DNA from: Gimesia sp.
Lineage (GTDB): Bacteria; Planctomycetota; Planctomycetia; Planctomycetales; Planctomycetaceae
Reading direction: 5' to 3'
Length of the DNA: 64,000 bases
NCBI GenBank assembly: GCA_002706765.1
Contig: PAJV01000013.1
Coordinates: forward strand, 1 to 64,000
How positions within the stretch are numbered: position 1 is the stretch's first letter; each line of letters begins with the position of its first letter. The notes below the pieces were generated by a model. That model had not been told where the DNA came from. It saw only the letters and a list, made by a program, of their open reading frames with translations, and did no database searches. Position numbers and translations under genes: made by a program. Shown here piece by piece: positions 19,051-28,247 of the stretch.

Positions 19051-20391
19051 GTGAATACAAACCAGAGTTCAGATTCATTTGAAGTTCTTCTCAAAAACCG
19101 GCAGCAGACATTTGGAGCTTTCTGCAAGATTGCTGGTAAAGCTTCAGAACTTTCACTGGCAAGTCAGACTCATCCGATGATCGATGAAAGACTGATGTCT
19201 GCCCGAGCAATCATCAACACACCTCGCGAAGACCGCGAAGGTGACATTATCGAACCTGCGGGAGTGCAGCTTGAAAATTTCCGTAAAAACCCGGTAGTTC
19301 TCTGGGAGCATGGTTTAGGCGAAATTACATGCCCCATCGCAAAATGCCAGCATCCGGATGGCCGTCTGGCAATTGAAGTAGACCAAGAAAAAATATCTGC
19401 GACATCTTATTTCACTTCCAAATCACTGGAATCGTTGCAGATATTCCACCTGATCGCTGAGGGCTTAGTCAGAGCAACTTCGGTACGTGCTCTGCCAATA
19501 AAATCATCAACCAGGAAAACAGCAAATTCCAGAATTGGAATAGTATTGGAACAATGGGAACTGATTGAATGGTCTTGGGGTGCATTAGGCGTCAATCCAG
19601 ATGCCATCGCTAGAACCCTTGATCGGGGAACGATTGAAGGCCGCAAAATAGTAGAGCCGCTATTAAAATCACTACGAACGGTGCTCCCTCAAAAAAAACA
19701 CCAGATACCTGGTTGGTCGCTAACGGGTACTGATGATGTAACGGACAATCAGCATCTTCCATTAATTTTATCTGAAAACATAGACAACCCACGAGTGCAT
19801 GATACCAGTAGTCGTCCGAAGCTGAGAGACCAGCCACAAAAATTATCAGCTTCAAATACTGAGAACGAATACGATCTGGGAATGTCCGTACCGCCAGGCG
19901 CTCTGATTTTAAAATCGATTTCAAGCTGTTTCTCAGATATGAAAAAAAATGTGAGATCAAAAACAGCAGAACTCGAAAATTCGCCCGTTAAGTCGTTTCT
20001 GGAAAAGCTGCTCTTAACACTAGAGTTTGAACAGGAAAACTTAAAGAAGACGTTTGCAGAGAATTATGCCCAGTTCAAGCTTGTTGATGACAATTCTGAA
20101 GAACTGAATGCGAATAACGATTCTGATTCGATTGATTTTCCTGGAGCAAGTGAGATTACGCACAGATTGAAACGGATTGCTTCAAAAAATCATTCTGAAT
20201 CAGCTTCACAGCTCCATGCTTTCTCGGATCATCAATGTCAGCAAATTGCAGATGTAATCAAACGAACGAACCTGTTGGCTCAACAGAAAAAATTCTGCGA
20301 TGAAAATCGACTGTTGGAGAATGTCGAAGCACTATCGCGTGTAGTAAAAGAATTACGGCAGAAGGTATCCGATCTGCTACCTCACATCTGA
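19051..20391 (+). CDS. phage prohead protease with long C-terminal (scaffold-like) region
   Basis: 446 residues, about twice the usual protease length. Residues 45-200 read as an HK97-type (U35-like) prohead protease: SARAIINTPREDREGDIIEPAG, the likely catalytic His in VVLWEHG (His87), and the likely Ser in LVRATSVRALPI (Ser144). The following 240 residues are polar and predicted mostly helical, ending in VEALSRVVKELRQKVSDLL, as expected of a fused scaffolding domain. GTG start at 19051. It lies directly before the capsid gene, the classic order, but is separated from the portal by 4.5 kb. Confidence 0.82.
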   Translation: MNTNQSSDSFEVLLKNRQQTFGAFCKIAGKASELSLASQTHPMIDERLMSARAIINTPREDREGDIIEPAGVQLENFRKNPVVLWEHGLGEITCPIAKCQHPDGRLAIEVDQEKISATSYFTSKSLESLQIFHLIAEGLVRATSVRALPIKSSTRKTANSRIGIVLEQWELIEWSWGALGVNPDAIARTLDRGTIEGRKIVEPLLKSLRTVLPQKKHQIPGWSLTGTDDVTDNQHLPLILSENIDNPRVHDTSSRPKLRDQPQKLSASNTENEYDLGMSVPPGALILKSISSCFSDMKKNVRSKTAELENSPVKSFLEKLLLTLEFEQENLKKTFAENYAQFKLVDDNSEELNANNDSDSIDFPGASEITHRLKRIASKNHSESASQLHAFSDHQCQQIADVIKRTNLLAQQKKFCDENRLLENVEALSRVVKELRQKVSDLLPHI

Positions 20392-20479
20392 TGTGGTCGC
20401 AATTGACTTCAATGGAAAGTGATATCTTTGCGCCGATGTAAAATGCTTATTAAAAATAATTTATCAGAAAGGACATTCT

Positions 20480-21754
20480 ATGTCTGAAACACTCGAAGAA
20501 AAAGTAAAGTCTCTCTCATCAAACATTGAAAATCTTACTAAAAGTGTAGATCAACTAAATGGCCCAGATATGAGCGGCATTCATCATGATGAACAGGGAC
20601 GTCTGGCAGCTTATTGGGAAACGGAGAAAAATCAAACGGACCATCAGGCTTTCAAAAAAACGTTCTCCGGGCAGAGGAGCCGCGCATTCCCCCTTGGTTA
20701 CAAACCATTTTCAGAATTTCAATCGTTTGGAGATTTTATCCGCTGTGGATTTAAAGACCGTAGCGAAGTCATCGCCAAGACAAAAAAATCCTGGGGAATG
20801 TGCAAATCGATTCAGGGAATGTCTGAAATTGTAGGCGCGGACGGTGGCATCGCGGTATTACCTGAGTTCCATCAGGAAATTCTGACACGAATTTATGAGA
20901 ACGACATTTTCAGCCGCACAGATCATTATCGGGTCGCTGGAAATAATATGACGTTCCCGACAGATTCGGAAACCAGCCGCACGGATGGAGCTCGTTCAGG
21001 GGGATTGCGTGCTTATTGGGTGGGTGAAGGCGACCCATTAACAGGTTCAACACCGAAGCTCGGAGAAACGACGCTGAAACTTAACAAGTTGGCAGTGTTG
21101 GTTTATCTGACAGAAGAGTTAATTAACGACAATGGAATGGCTCTTGAATCTTATGTAAACAAAAAAGTCACTGAGGAAATGGAATTTATGCTGGGGGAAT
21201 CCATCTTCAATGGCAATGGTGTTGGAAAACCACTGGGCGTGATGCGATCTTCTGCAAGAGTGACAGTTCCTAAAGAATCTGGTCAGGCGGCAAATACGAT
21301 TTTGGCAGAAAATATTTTACAGATGTGGAGCCGTATGAAAGCATCTTCACGAATGAATTCTGCCTGGTTTATTAACCAGGATACTGAACCGCAGCTCCAT
21401 CAGATGAGTCTGGGTGTTTCCACTGCTGGTGGACAGTTAGTTTATATGCCACCTTCCGGACTTTCTGGGGCGTCTTATGCGACTTTGATGGGACGTCCTG
21501 TAATTCCAACAGAGTTCAACGAAACCTTGGGGACAGAAGGAGATATTCTGCTAGCCAGCCTCGATGACTACATCACCATCAGTAAAGGCGGCATTGAACA
21601 GGCAGAATCCATGCATGTTGAATTTCTGACGGATCAACTGGCGCTGCGATTTATTATGCGAATTGATGGAAAGCCGTGGGAGACACAGCCATTAACTCCT
21701 TATAAGGGAACTGCGACACAGTCAAGTTTTGTCACTCTGGCGACTCGTGCATAG
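20480..21754 (+). CDS. HK97-type phage major capsid protein
   Basis: 424 residues. The N-terminal delta-domain-like coiled coil (LEEKVKSLSSNIENLTKSVDQL) is short. The HK97 core has RTDHYRVAGNNMTFPTDSET, YWVGEGDPLTGSTPKLGETTLKLNKLAVLVYLTEELINDNGMALESYVNKKVTEEM, and the FNGNGVGKPLGVM loop; the A-domain region includes LMGRPVIPTEFNETLGTEGDILLASLDDYI. AAAGGA precedes the ATG by 8 nt. The family builds the icosahedral shell of tailed phages, gene transfer agents and encapsulins; the neighbouring protease points to phage or GTA rather than encapsulin. Confidence 0.95.
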   Translation: MSETLEEKVKSLSSNIENLTKSVDQLNGPDMSGIHHDEQGRLAAYWETEKNQTDHQAFKKTFSGQRSRAFPLGYKPFSEFQSFGDFIRCGFKDRSEVIAKTKKSWGMCKSIQGMSEIVGADGGIAVLPEFHQEILTRIYENDIFSRTDHYRVAGNNMTFPTDSETSRTDGARSGGLRAYWVGEGDPLTGSTPKLGETTLKLNKLAVLVYLTEELINDNGMALESYVNKKVTEEMEFMLGESIFNGNGVGKPLGVMRSSARVTVPKESGQAANTILAENILQMWSRMKASSRMNSAWFINQDTEPQLHQMSLGVSTAGGQLVYMPPSGLSGASYATLMGRPVIPTEFNETLGTEGDILLASLDDYITISKGGIEQAESMHVEFLTDQLALRFIMRIDGKPWETQPLTPYKGTATQSSFVTLATRA

Positions 21755-21836
21755 TTTTCCATTTGCAGAGAGTAGTTGATTTACTCTGCTGGTCCAATTT
21801 ATTTCATGCAATCTCGATTATTTAGGAACTCATTAA

Positions 21837-22349
21837 ATGTTTAATAAAGAATTTTTAGAAGGTCACGATATCATTCCTGCTTTTATGCCGATCGACTTGT
21901 CGGCGGATGTGAATACAGGGGACAGAGTCAACCTCCAAAATTATGACCGGTGTCTCTTTGTATTGTTGGCATCCATCGGTACTGCCGGAGATGACCCTGT
22001 GATTTCAGCGCAGCAGCATACTGCTGCGAATTCAGGTTCATCCAAGCCACTTAACTTCAGGCGGATTCGACATAAAGTCGGTGCTACAGATATCGAATCT
22101 ACTGGTCAGTTTATGCTTGTGGAACAATCGGAGGCAGCCAGTTTTGATACTGATTCTATTGATGGTGCCGAGAATGAGGCATTGATTGCTATTGAAGTGA
22201 TGGCGAAAGATCTGGATTCGGATAATGGATTCACTTTTGTTTCATTTAATGTGGATGATGTGGGTTCCAACGCCCAGCTAGGAGCAGGATTTTACATTCT
22301 CCAGGGGGCCAGCTATGTCAACGAAATTCAACAGTCTTCCATTGTATAG
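21837..22349 (+). CDS. small protein next to capsid; possible head decoration or stabilising protein
   Basis: 170 residues, acidic, without signal peptide or membrane segment. It begins with MFNKEFLEGHDIIPAFMPIDLSADVNTGDRVNLQNYDRCLFVLLASIGTAGDDPVISAQQ, which has the look of a beta-sandwich, and ends ILQGASYVNEIQQSSIV. Located 82 nt after the capsid gene in the place where many phages encode a decoration protein. I do not recognise a family, so the role is positional inference only. It is the last gene with the AT-richer composition of the head block. Confidence 0.65.
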   Translation: MFNKEFLEGHDIIPAFMPIDLSADVNTGDRVNLQNYDRCLFVLLASIGTAGDDPVISAQQHTAANSGSSKPLNFRRIRHKVGATDIESTGQFMLVEQSEAASFDTDSIDGAENEALIAIEVMAKDLDSDNGFTFVSFNVDDVGSNAQLGAGFYILQGASYVNEIQQSSIV

Positions 22350-22472
22350 ACTTTGAAAGATGACACCTGATGCACAAAGGTTTTGGGAAGACCTGGTTAC
22401 ATAACACAATAAAACTCAATTAGTCAGTGCTGATCTCTGATTCAAAATAATTATTTGGAGTAGTAATTTCCA

Positions 22473-23135
22473 ATGTCGCTGACCACAAAGGCCACAATCA
22501 AAACTCTCATAGGCGTCAGTGATACCTCACTGGACGCTGTGATTGATTTATTGATCCCTCAGGCCGAAGCGATCATCAAAGGGTATCTGAAGCGGGAGAT
22601 TGAAGAAGCGACGTACACAGAGTACTACAGCGGCTCAGGTGACCAGATCATTGTTCTCAATCAAACGCCCGTCCAATCCATTACCTCAGTCAACGAAGAC
22701 TCAGGCGGCTACTATGGGGACGGCACGGATGTTTTCCCCGCCTCTTCTCTGTTGGTTGAGGGAACCGATTACGTTCTCCGGAAAGACGATGCCACCAATA
22801 CCGAAGTCAGCAAAAGCGGCATTCTGTACCGGATCGGTAAAGCATGGCCCAGGCCCTACTCCCGCTTACGTGGTCAGCTGGCGAGCGCACCCGGTTTAGG
22901 ACTGGGGAATATCAAAGTGGTGTATGTGGCCGGTTGGGCAACTGTGCCGGCTGATATCACATTCGCTGCGAATAAGCTCGTTACGTCGATGCTGGCGTCT
23001 CGTAAACTGCAGGGGCGGGTTGAATCGGAGAGCATCGAAGACTACTCGTACACGCTCGCTGGTGCCGACGACGAAGCCAAAATGCTGGATAGCGTCAAAG
23101 GCTCTCTGGCTCGTTACAAGAAGGTGGTGATCTGA
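22473..23135 (+). CDS. phage head-tail connector protein (gp6-like)
   Basis: 220 residues. The opening SLTTKATIKTLIGVSDTSLDAVIDLLIPQAEAIIKGYLKREIEEATYTEYYSGSGDQIIVLNQTPVQSITSV is the standard start of gp6/DnaT-like head-tail connectors: a helical bundle followed by a beta hairpin. A later helix is KVVYVAGWATVPADITFAANKLVTSMLASRK. It forms the ring under the portal. First gene of a tightly packed operon running to 32925; the composition from here on is visibly more GC-rich and codon choice differs from the head genes. Confidence 0.85.
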   Translation: MSLTTKATIKTLIGVSDTSLDAVIDLLIPQAEAIIKGYLKREIEEATYTEYYSGSGDQIIVLNQTPVQSITSVNEDSGGYYGDGTDVFPASSLLVEGTDYVLRKDDATNTEVSKSGILYRIGKAWPRPYSRLRGQLASAPGLGLGNIKVVYVAGWATVPADITFAANKLVTSMLASRKLQGRVESESIEDYSYTLAGADDEAKMLDSVKGSLARYKKVVI

Positions 23136-23473
23136 TGGTGACGACTCAAGATCTGGACTACCTGTATCTGAAGATGCCAGGAACGGAACCGGTAACCCTG
23201 ACGACCCGACGTGGGGCAGCCAACACAACAACCACGGTATCTGTCTCCCATGCGTGGATGCGAGACATCTCGAGGGATGATATCGCCAAAGGGCTGGCGG
23301 TATCGGCACACGAAGGCATCGTCTGGAATATCCCCAACGTCTTACTGGCCGGGACAGAGATCGAAGTAGACGACACCATCACCGATTCATCAAGCGTGAA
23401 GTGGAGAGTCCAGTCGGTGACTCGGACTCGCCTGAGAACTCACTGGCGTTGCATCTGTCGGAGAGAAAAATGA
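23135..23473 (+). CDS. head-tail joining/closure protein
   Basis: 112 residues. The start ATG overlaps the stop of the connector gene. Small beta-rich protein (TVSVSHAWMRDISRDDIAKGLAVSAHEGIVWNIPNVLLAGTEIEVDDTITDSSSVKWRVQSV), resembling the closure or adaptor barrels that sit between connector and tail (for example SPP1 gp16-like or lambda gpFII-like). The last residues RLRTHWRCICRREK look basic and odd, and the gene ends in an ATGA overlap with the next one. Function is inferred from order and fold impression. Confidence 0.65.
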   Translation: MVTTQDLDYLYLKMPGTEPVTLTTRRGAANTTTTVSVSHAWMRDISRDDIAKGLAVSAHEGIVWNIPNVLLAGTEIEVDDTITDSSSVKWRVQSVTRTRLRTHWRCICRREK

Positions 23474-23919
23474 CAGCCATCCTGGAAGACATCCTGACAG
23501 CGGTGAAAACCCAGATTGAGGGGCTGGATCTGGCGGATATTGCCGACGCATCTATCCGCATTCTGAAGGAGCCGACCACCCGCAACTTCGCAGCAGCTGA
23601 TTTTCCGGCAGTTTTAATCGCTCCCAAGACACCAAAACACAACCCATCCCAGGGTACCAACCTCAGAGACCAGATCGAATATCAGATCAGCGTGGTCCTG
23701 GTGGACTCGGACGAAGACCAGGTCGCCAACCGAAACAAGTACCTCACATGGTACGAAGCCATTGTGAAGTCATTCCGCACTCCCCGTTTAACCGGAGTTG
23801 CGTCAGTCGTAAACAGTTATGTTGCCCCCGGTGCGGTCGTTGATCCAAGCTGGTTTGAGGCAGGAGAGTATCACGCAGGTATCACCCTGTGGTTTGTTAG
23901 TTGGGAAGCGAGAACATGA
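23470..23919 (+). CDS. tail terminator/completion-like protein
   Basis: 149 residues from the ATG at 23470, which shares ATGA with the stop of the preceding gene; a longer upstream extension of the frame to 23401 overlaps that gene and is unlikely. MTAILEDILTAVKTQIEGLDLADIADASIRILKEP begins a mixed alpha/beta fold, with YQISVVLVDSDEDQVANRNKYLTWYEAIVKSFRTPRL in the middle, similar in size and order to gpU-like tail terminators. It would cap the tail tube at the head side. Assignment by position. Confidence 0.6.
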   Translation: MTAILEDILTAVKTQIEGLDLADIADASIRILKEPTTRNFAAADFPAVLIAPKTPKHNPSQGTNLRDQIEYQISVVLVDSDEDQVANRNKYLTWYEAIVKSFRTPRLTGVASVVNSYVAPGAVVDPSWFEAGEYHAGITLWFVSWEART

Positions 23920-24194
23920 CCGAAGAAAAGTTTGAAATCGAATCCAAAGACGCGGAGTTCCTGAAGGTCAGCACCAATATCCACGGGGGTTTGCGGTTCA
24001 AAACCAGTAAAGAATCCGAAGCCGTCAAAATGTATGCCGAGCAGATCAGCACTGACCGCAGAGCATATGGCCCTGCCGACGTGAAGAAGATGTCCGGCTT
24101 CAAAGTCATCACAGTGAAGGACAAGACGCGATGTCTAAAACCCTTACAACCAAAGAACTCGGTGGATTCCTCAACGGCGTTGTCAACCGATTAG
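23916..24194 (+). CDS. small phage protein of unknown function
   Basis: 92 residues from the ATG at 23916 (ATGA overlap with the previous stop). Begins MTEEKFEIESKDAEFLKVSTNIHGGLRFKTSKESEAVKMYAEQIS; no family recognised. The last roughly 20 residues overlap the next gene by 64 nt, which is long compared with the 1-4 nt overlaps elsewhere in this operon. A small indel near 24130 that extended the frame would explain this; otherwise the overlap is genuine. Confidence 0.55.
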   Translation: MTEEKFEIESKDAEFLKVSTNIHGGLRFKTSKESEAVKMYAEQISTDRRAYGPADVKKMSGFKVITVKDKTRCLKPLQPKNSVDSSTALSTD

Positions 24195-24598
24195 AGCAGC
24201 CCAAAGCGTCCAAGGTTCTCAGCGAGTGGAATGACGAGCTGGCCGGGGATCTGGCGAAAGGCTTCCTCAGCGGTGAATCACCTGACGGGGTTCCCTGGGC
24301 TCCGTTGAAGAATCCACGACCACCGGGACACAACCCCGGAACACGACCGTTGATCGACACAGGCGACCTGCTGCGAAGCGTGGTCTCGGATGGGCCGGGG
24401 CATATTGAGATTGTGACAGACGATGCGACGACATTCGGAACCAATATCGTTTATGCCGGAGTGCATCAGGACGGATCGAAAGAGGACAGTAAAAACAACA
24501 TACCGGCAAGGCCGTTTATCGGCATCCCGGACGAATCATTAGACAAGGCAATCGAGATGTTGTCCGGTCACTTAATCACCACTATCGACGCGATTTAA
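24131..24598 (+). CDS. phage virion morphogenesis protein (Mu gpG / P2 gpS-like)
   Basis: 155 residues. LAKGFLSGESPDGVPWAPLKNPRPPGHNPGTRPLIDTGDLLRSVVSD is the characteristic W-x-PL ... LxDTGxLxxS pattern of the tail-completion/virion morphogenesis family, followed by the globular FGTNIVYAGVHQDGS ... IPARPFIGIPDE, also typical. It helps join tail and head or complete the tail. It is one of the more secure assignments in the tail operon. Confidence 0.87.
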   Translation: MSKTLTTKELGGFLNGVVNRLEQPKASKVLSEWNDELAGDLAKGFLSGESPDGVPWAPLKNPRPPGHNPGTRPLIDTGDLLRSVVSDGPGHIEIVTDDATTFGTNIVYAGVHQDGSKEDSKNNIPARPFIGIPDESLDKAIEMLSGHLITTIDAI

Positions 24599-24611
24599 TA
24601 AGGATAGACTC

Positions 24612-25484
24612 ATGACATTAGGCATCGGAACATTTACCCGTGTGGCAATCGATAGTGCATTGCCGTTTGACGCAAGCAGCATCCCGATTGAGATCGTAGG
24701 CGCTGAGTCTCTGGTCGAATCGCAGACGATTGATGAGACCGGTGGTACGACCGGCACCACAGAACACATTGTCGAGCGTACCCGTTTGGGGCAGAAACGC
24801 TGCTCAGGAACCATTCGAGTTCCCGCAAGTAAGTTGGCCCTCGACACGCTCCTGCCATTGATTCTGGGGGCTGCTGAGTCCACAGACAGCTTTGCTCTTG
24901 CGGACTCTCTGCCCGAGTTTGTGATGATGATCGACCGAGATGAGAAGGTTTACTCATATTCAGGCTGCCGGATTGCCCGCGCAACCTTCAACGGATCATC
25001 CGGGCAGATGGTCATGGTGGATCTGGATATCGAAGCCGAGACTGAATCCGAGGGGGCTGCCGGCTCATTCCCAACTCTGGCGACTCCCACAGAAAGCCCA
25101 TACCGGTTTGAGGATGGTGTTCTCACTATCGTTGGTGAAGCTCGGGAGTTCAGCGAGTTCAGCCTGGTCATTGAAAACCAGCTGGATACAGAACGCTTTG
25201 AAAACACGCTCACCCGCGTGGATATCCCATTACTCGACCGGATCATTACCCTGGGCACCAACCATCCATGGAGTACGGATAACCTCGACCTGATTAAACA
25301 GGACCTCGCCGGGGCTGGGGGATCTCTGGTGCTGACAAACACCGAAAGCGACGATGCGTTGACCTTCACCTTCGGAGCCATCCAGTACCGGAGCCATCGG
25401 ACTGCCCCGCGTCAATGCCGACGGCGATACTTCATATTTCGAATACCGCGACCAGTACCTGAAGATCGGTGCCACCCTGCTTAA
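24612..25484 (+). CDS. tail tube-like protein; 3' end out of frame
   Basis: The frame encodes 290 residues; the first about 254 read as a phage tail tube protein (SLVESQTIDETGGTTGTTEHIVERTR ... SGCRIARATFNGSSGQMVMVDLDIEAETE ... GEAREFSEFSLVIENQLDTERF ... DALTFTFGAI). The last about 36 residues are basic and unlike the rest (RSHRTAPRQCRRRYFIFRIP), as expected after a frameshift. The change coincides with a 10-bp direct repeat at 25373-25398. Good sense coding continues in the +1 frame. Tail tube proteins of similar phages end near TFTFG, so the real C-terminus may lie close to 25385. Confidence 0.7.
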   Translation: MTLGIGTFTRVAIDSALPFDASSIPIEIVGAESLVESQTIDETGGTTGTTEHIVERTRLGQKRCSGTIRVPASKLALDTLLPLILGAAESTDSFALADSLPEFVMMIDRDEKVYSYSGCRIARATFNGSSGQMVMVDLDIEAETESEGAAGSFPTLATPTESPYRFEDGVLTIVGEAREFSEFSLVIENQLDTERFENTLTRVDIPLLDRIITLGTNHPWSTDNLDLIKQDLAGAGGSLVLTNTESDDALTFTFGAIQYRSHRTAPRQCRRRYFIFRIPRPVPEDRCHPA

Positions 25485-26136
25485 CATCGGAGACAAGCAG
25501 GGCGACGGCTCGGAACGCATCAAGATCAACCTGGGATCTGTCCAGACAACAGCCCTGATCACCAACTCGGGAGACAGCCCGGACGGCAACACCCCTGCGA
25601 TTCTGCTGCTGGGAACACACGCCAGCAACACGATCAACATCAACCGGGGTTCGCTGGGAATTGCCTACTATCCGACAGAGGTCGCGACCGTCGCCACATT
25701 ACGGCAGGCGTTCTTCGATAACGCTCTGGACGACACCACGGTATATCTCGGAGCTGGTGTCGCCGTTGCTGACATTGTCAAGAGCGGTGGCGTGCTGGAT
25801 ATCAATTCCGACACGACCTCATTCCGCCAGACAGCAGGCACCACCACGATTCACGCCGGGGCACATACGGTGCTTAACATTTTGGCCGGGCTGCTCAATT
25901 ACAACTCGACAGGCACTCTTGCAGCCGTGAATCTGTCGGGTGATGGCGTGCTGGTGTTCGATCAGGACGCACGGCCCAAAGACGTGACCGTGATTGACAA
26001 GTTCACCGATGAGTCAGAGATCTTCGACGAATCGGGCAGTATCGCCAGTCCGGTGATTGACCTGAACAATTGCGGTGACCTCAGTACCATTCACATGGGA
26101 CAGGACTTCAAACTGACCTTCGGGGCCACATCATGA
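25363..26136 (+). pseudogene. coding region without a start codon: continuation of the tail tube gene or an orphaned tail gene
   Basis: The frame opens after a TGA at 25360-25362 and runs to 26136, where the stop shares ATGA with the next gene. It reads as ordinary protein throughout (GLPRVNADGDTSYFEYRDQY ... INLGSVQTTALITNSGDSPDGNTPAILLLGTHASNTININRGSLGIAYY ... SGDGVLVFDQDARPKDVTVID), with beta-helix-like repeats. There is no ATG, GTG or TTG before GTG at about 25786, roughly 140 codons in. Removing one 16-nt unit at 25373-25388 joins it in frame to the tail tube gene as a protein of 502 residues. Alternatives are a lost start codon or ribosomal frameshifting. Confidence 0.7.
25373..25398 (+). 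repeat. 10-bp direct repeat at the frameshift point
   Basis: CGGAGCCATC occurs at 25373-25382 and again at 25389-25398, so the units are offset by 16 nt. Because 16 is not a multiple of three, an insertion by slippage or duplication here moves the reading frame by one, exactly what the flanking coding regions show. No homopolymer slippery site is seen. Confidence 0.8.
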
Positions 26137-28247
26137 GCAATTTCGATCAGGGCATCGGATACGTTTTCTATCCGGGCATCAAGCAGATCGTCAGTGCGAA
26201 CTATTCGCGCTCGCACGGCATCACTCCCGACGTGTGTCAGATCGAAATGGCACCTCAGACTCTGAATGCCAGCGACTCGGATTACACGCCGATTGAGCCT
26301 GATGGTTACCTGCTGTTTCAGTTCGACGAATTTACCAACGATGCCCGCACAGGTCGCACACAGATTCTCCTGCAGGGATGCCGACCGGACAGAGCGTCTG
26401 TCAGACAGTCCGCGACCTCGAAGAACTGGACGATCCCGATTTATGATCGTCGCTGGAAGTGGAAGTTTGGCAGCTTCTCCGGTCATTGGAACGTCAAAAA
26501 GAACGGCGAAATCGAACCCCGCAAAAAGAAAACGCCGCGGCAACTGGCTGATATGTGCCTCGAAGCCATGGGCGAACAGAACTACGACACCCGTGACCTG
26601 CTCGACCTCGAAAAGAAACAGTCGCTCCCGTACCGCAATCAGATCTTTCCTGAAGTGCACTGGGACCGCATTCCCCCGGCACAGGCCCTGAACGAGTTGG
26701 TGACGCCATTGGGCTATCGCATCTGCTTAGGCTGGGATGATCGGGTGAGAATCCGCAAGTACGGTGAAGGGGCATTGCTTCCCACTGAGGACCTGATGTC
26801 AGGGGGGTTTGAAGCGAATCTGCCGGAGACACCTGATTCGGTGACGGTCCTGGGCGGGTTGACCATGCACGAAGTAATGTGGATGCTTGAAGCGGTCGGG
26901 CTCGACATTGACGGCGAATGGCGACCGATCGACCACTTGAGCTACCGCCCTAAAGAGGGGTGGAAGATCTGTTCTCCTGGCGTGTTCGATGAAATTAAAG
27001 CCCCCTTGGAAGAGATCGAAGCGGAGAAAACTTCCGGTGCCCCGGTTGACAAAGCCAAGTACCTCAAACTGAAAGAGCAGTACAGCCTCGCGATCCAGAC
27101 CGTCTATCGCTGCTATCGGTTGAAGTACCCCGCCGGCGGGAAGAGTGAATCAGAGTACCTGCGTTTAAATTATGACCACTATGGTGAGTCACTCGCCAAG
27201 GCAGTTGATAATGGCGAACGGCGTGGAGATCGTGATTACGACTATCGGGCCGAAAGTTATGACGAAGCCCGGCGAGAACTGTTCAAAGCCACAAAACCTG
27301 TTATCCCCGGACCGTGGAAAATCGATCCCCGCACCGGCAGACGTGGCGATTACGTGATTGAAGAATTCGAGCAGATCCTGCCGACCTTCACCACCCGCGC
27401 TGAACTGGGCATCGACACTTACTCAGGCAAGCTGATTCGTAAACCGGTTGAGGTAACCGGGATCTACTTCGATGAAACCAAAGGTGGCAATACGCTCTCC
27501 ATGGCGGACCGGATCTATAGCGTCGAAGGCGATAAGTTCTCGATCATCCCAGAGCTGGGAATCATTCGATTCAACGAACCGATGTTTCGTTTCAAGAAAG
27601 AGAAGGTCAAAGACAAAGACGGGAAGACATCCAAAGAGGAACACGAAGTTCCCTACCCCGCTGAGCTGCGGGCACTGATCGCCACCCCGCTGAAGAACCT
27701 GGTCGGCGAACCGGCTCGCTACGAGCACAAAGAGGAGTTGAAATCCAAGTACCGCACAAAGCCTGCCCCGCTTCCCGGTGGGCTGAAAGACAACCCCCGC
27801 AAACTGCCGGGCGGCACCGACACCAAAGCGGTGATTAAGAATGAAATCGTACTGACTTACAAAACTGAGTATAAGCTGGAGAAGATATACAACGACGAAT
27901 TCCCCGACTGGTTTTACGTCAAGGAAGTCACCAGCAACGAAGAAAAAGAGAACCTGAAAAGCCAGGCCCTCGCCGCGATCGATGTGGAGAACCTGCGAAT
28001 CACCTCAGAAGACTCTGGTTCTGGAGTATACGCAGGTCTGAAGAAAATGGAGCTGGACGGTGCAATTCAACAGGTCGCCATCACCCGCACCACATCAGAC
28101 GGCATGACCACCACCATCTCGCGTAATTCCGAAGTGAATACGATTGTGCCCCCGTTCGACCAGCGGCAGCGTGACCTTGCTCTGAAAGAGCTGATCAAAC
28201 AGCAGGAACAGACCGTAGACAAGACCCAGCAGCCGGAGGATCAGTAG
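26133..28247 (+). CDS. large tail protein, possibly the tail hub
   Basis: 704 residues, no signal peptide. The N-terminus (IGYVFYPGIKQIVSANYSRSHGITPDVCQIEMAPQ ... SGHWNVKKNGEIEPRKKKTPRQLADMCLEAMGEQNYDTRDLLDLEKKQSLPYRNQIFPEVHWDRIPPAQALNELVTPLGYRICLGWDDRVRI) resembles hub proteins of the gpD/gp44 type, in which a bound-domain pattern precedes a late domain. The middle is Lys/Glu-rich. Start ATG shares ATGA with the preceding stop. Expected role: core of the tail tip. In a siphovirus a tape-measure gene normally sits just before this one; none is present here. Confidence 0.55.
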   Translation: MSNFDQGIGYVFYPGIKQIVSANYSRSHGITPDVCQIEMAPQTLNASDSDYTPIEPDGYLLFQFDEFTNDARTGRTQILLQGCRPDRASVRQSATSKNWTIPIYDRRWKWKFGSFSGHWNVKKNGEIEPRKKKTPRQLADMCLEAMGEQNYDTRDLLDLEKKQSLPYRNQIFPEVHWDRIPPAQALNELVTPLGYRICLGWDDRVRIRKYGEGALLPTEDLMSGGFEANLPETPDSVTVLGGLTMHEVMWMLEAVGLDIDGEWRPIDHLSYRPKEGWKICSPGVFDEIKAPLEEIEAEKTSGAPVDKAKYLKLKEQYSLAIQTVYRCYRLKYPAGGKSESEYLRLNYDHYGESLAKAVDNGERRGDRDYDYRAESYDEARRELFKATKPVIPGPWKIDPRTGRRGDYVIEEFEQILPTFTTRAELGIDTYSGKLIRKPVEVTGIYFDETKGGNTLSMADRIYSVEGDKFSIIPELGIIRFNEPMFRFKKEKVKDKDGKTSKEEHEVPYPAELRALIATPLKNLVGEPARYEHKEELKSKYRTKPAPLPGGLKDNPRKLPGGTDTKAVIKNEIVLTYKTEYKLEKIYNDEFPDWFYVKEVTSNEEKENLKSQALAAIDVENLRITSEDSGSGVYAGLKKMELDGAIQQVAITRTTSDGMTTTISRNSEVNTIVPPFDQRQRDLALKELIKQQEQTVDKTQQPEDQ

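Noticed and set aside
20480-21754. Encapsulin interpretation of the HK97-fold protein
   Set aside because: Protease, portal, terminase and tail genes next to it point to a phage or GTA capsid.
23401-23919. Start at 23401 for the tail terminator-like gene
   Set aside because: It overlaps the preceding gene by 73 nt, whereas the ATG at 23470 gives the ATGA overlap seen throughout this operon.
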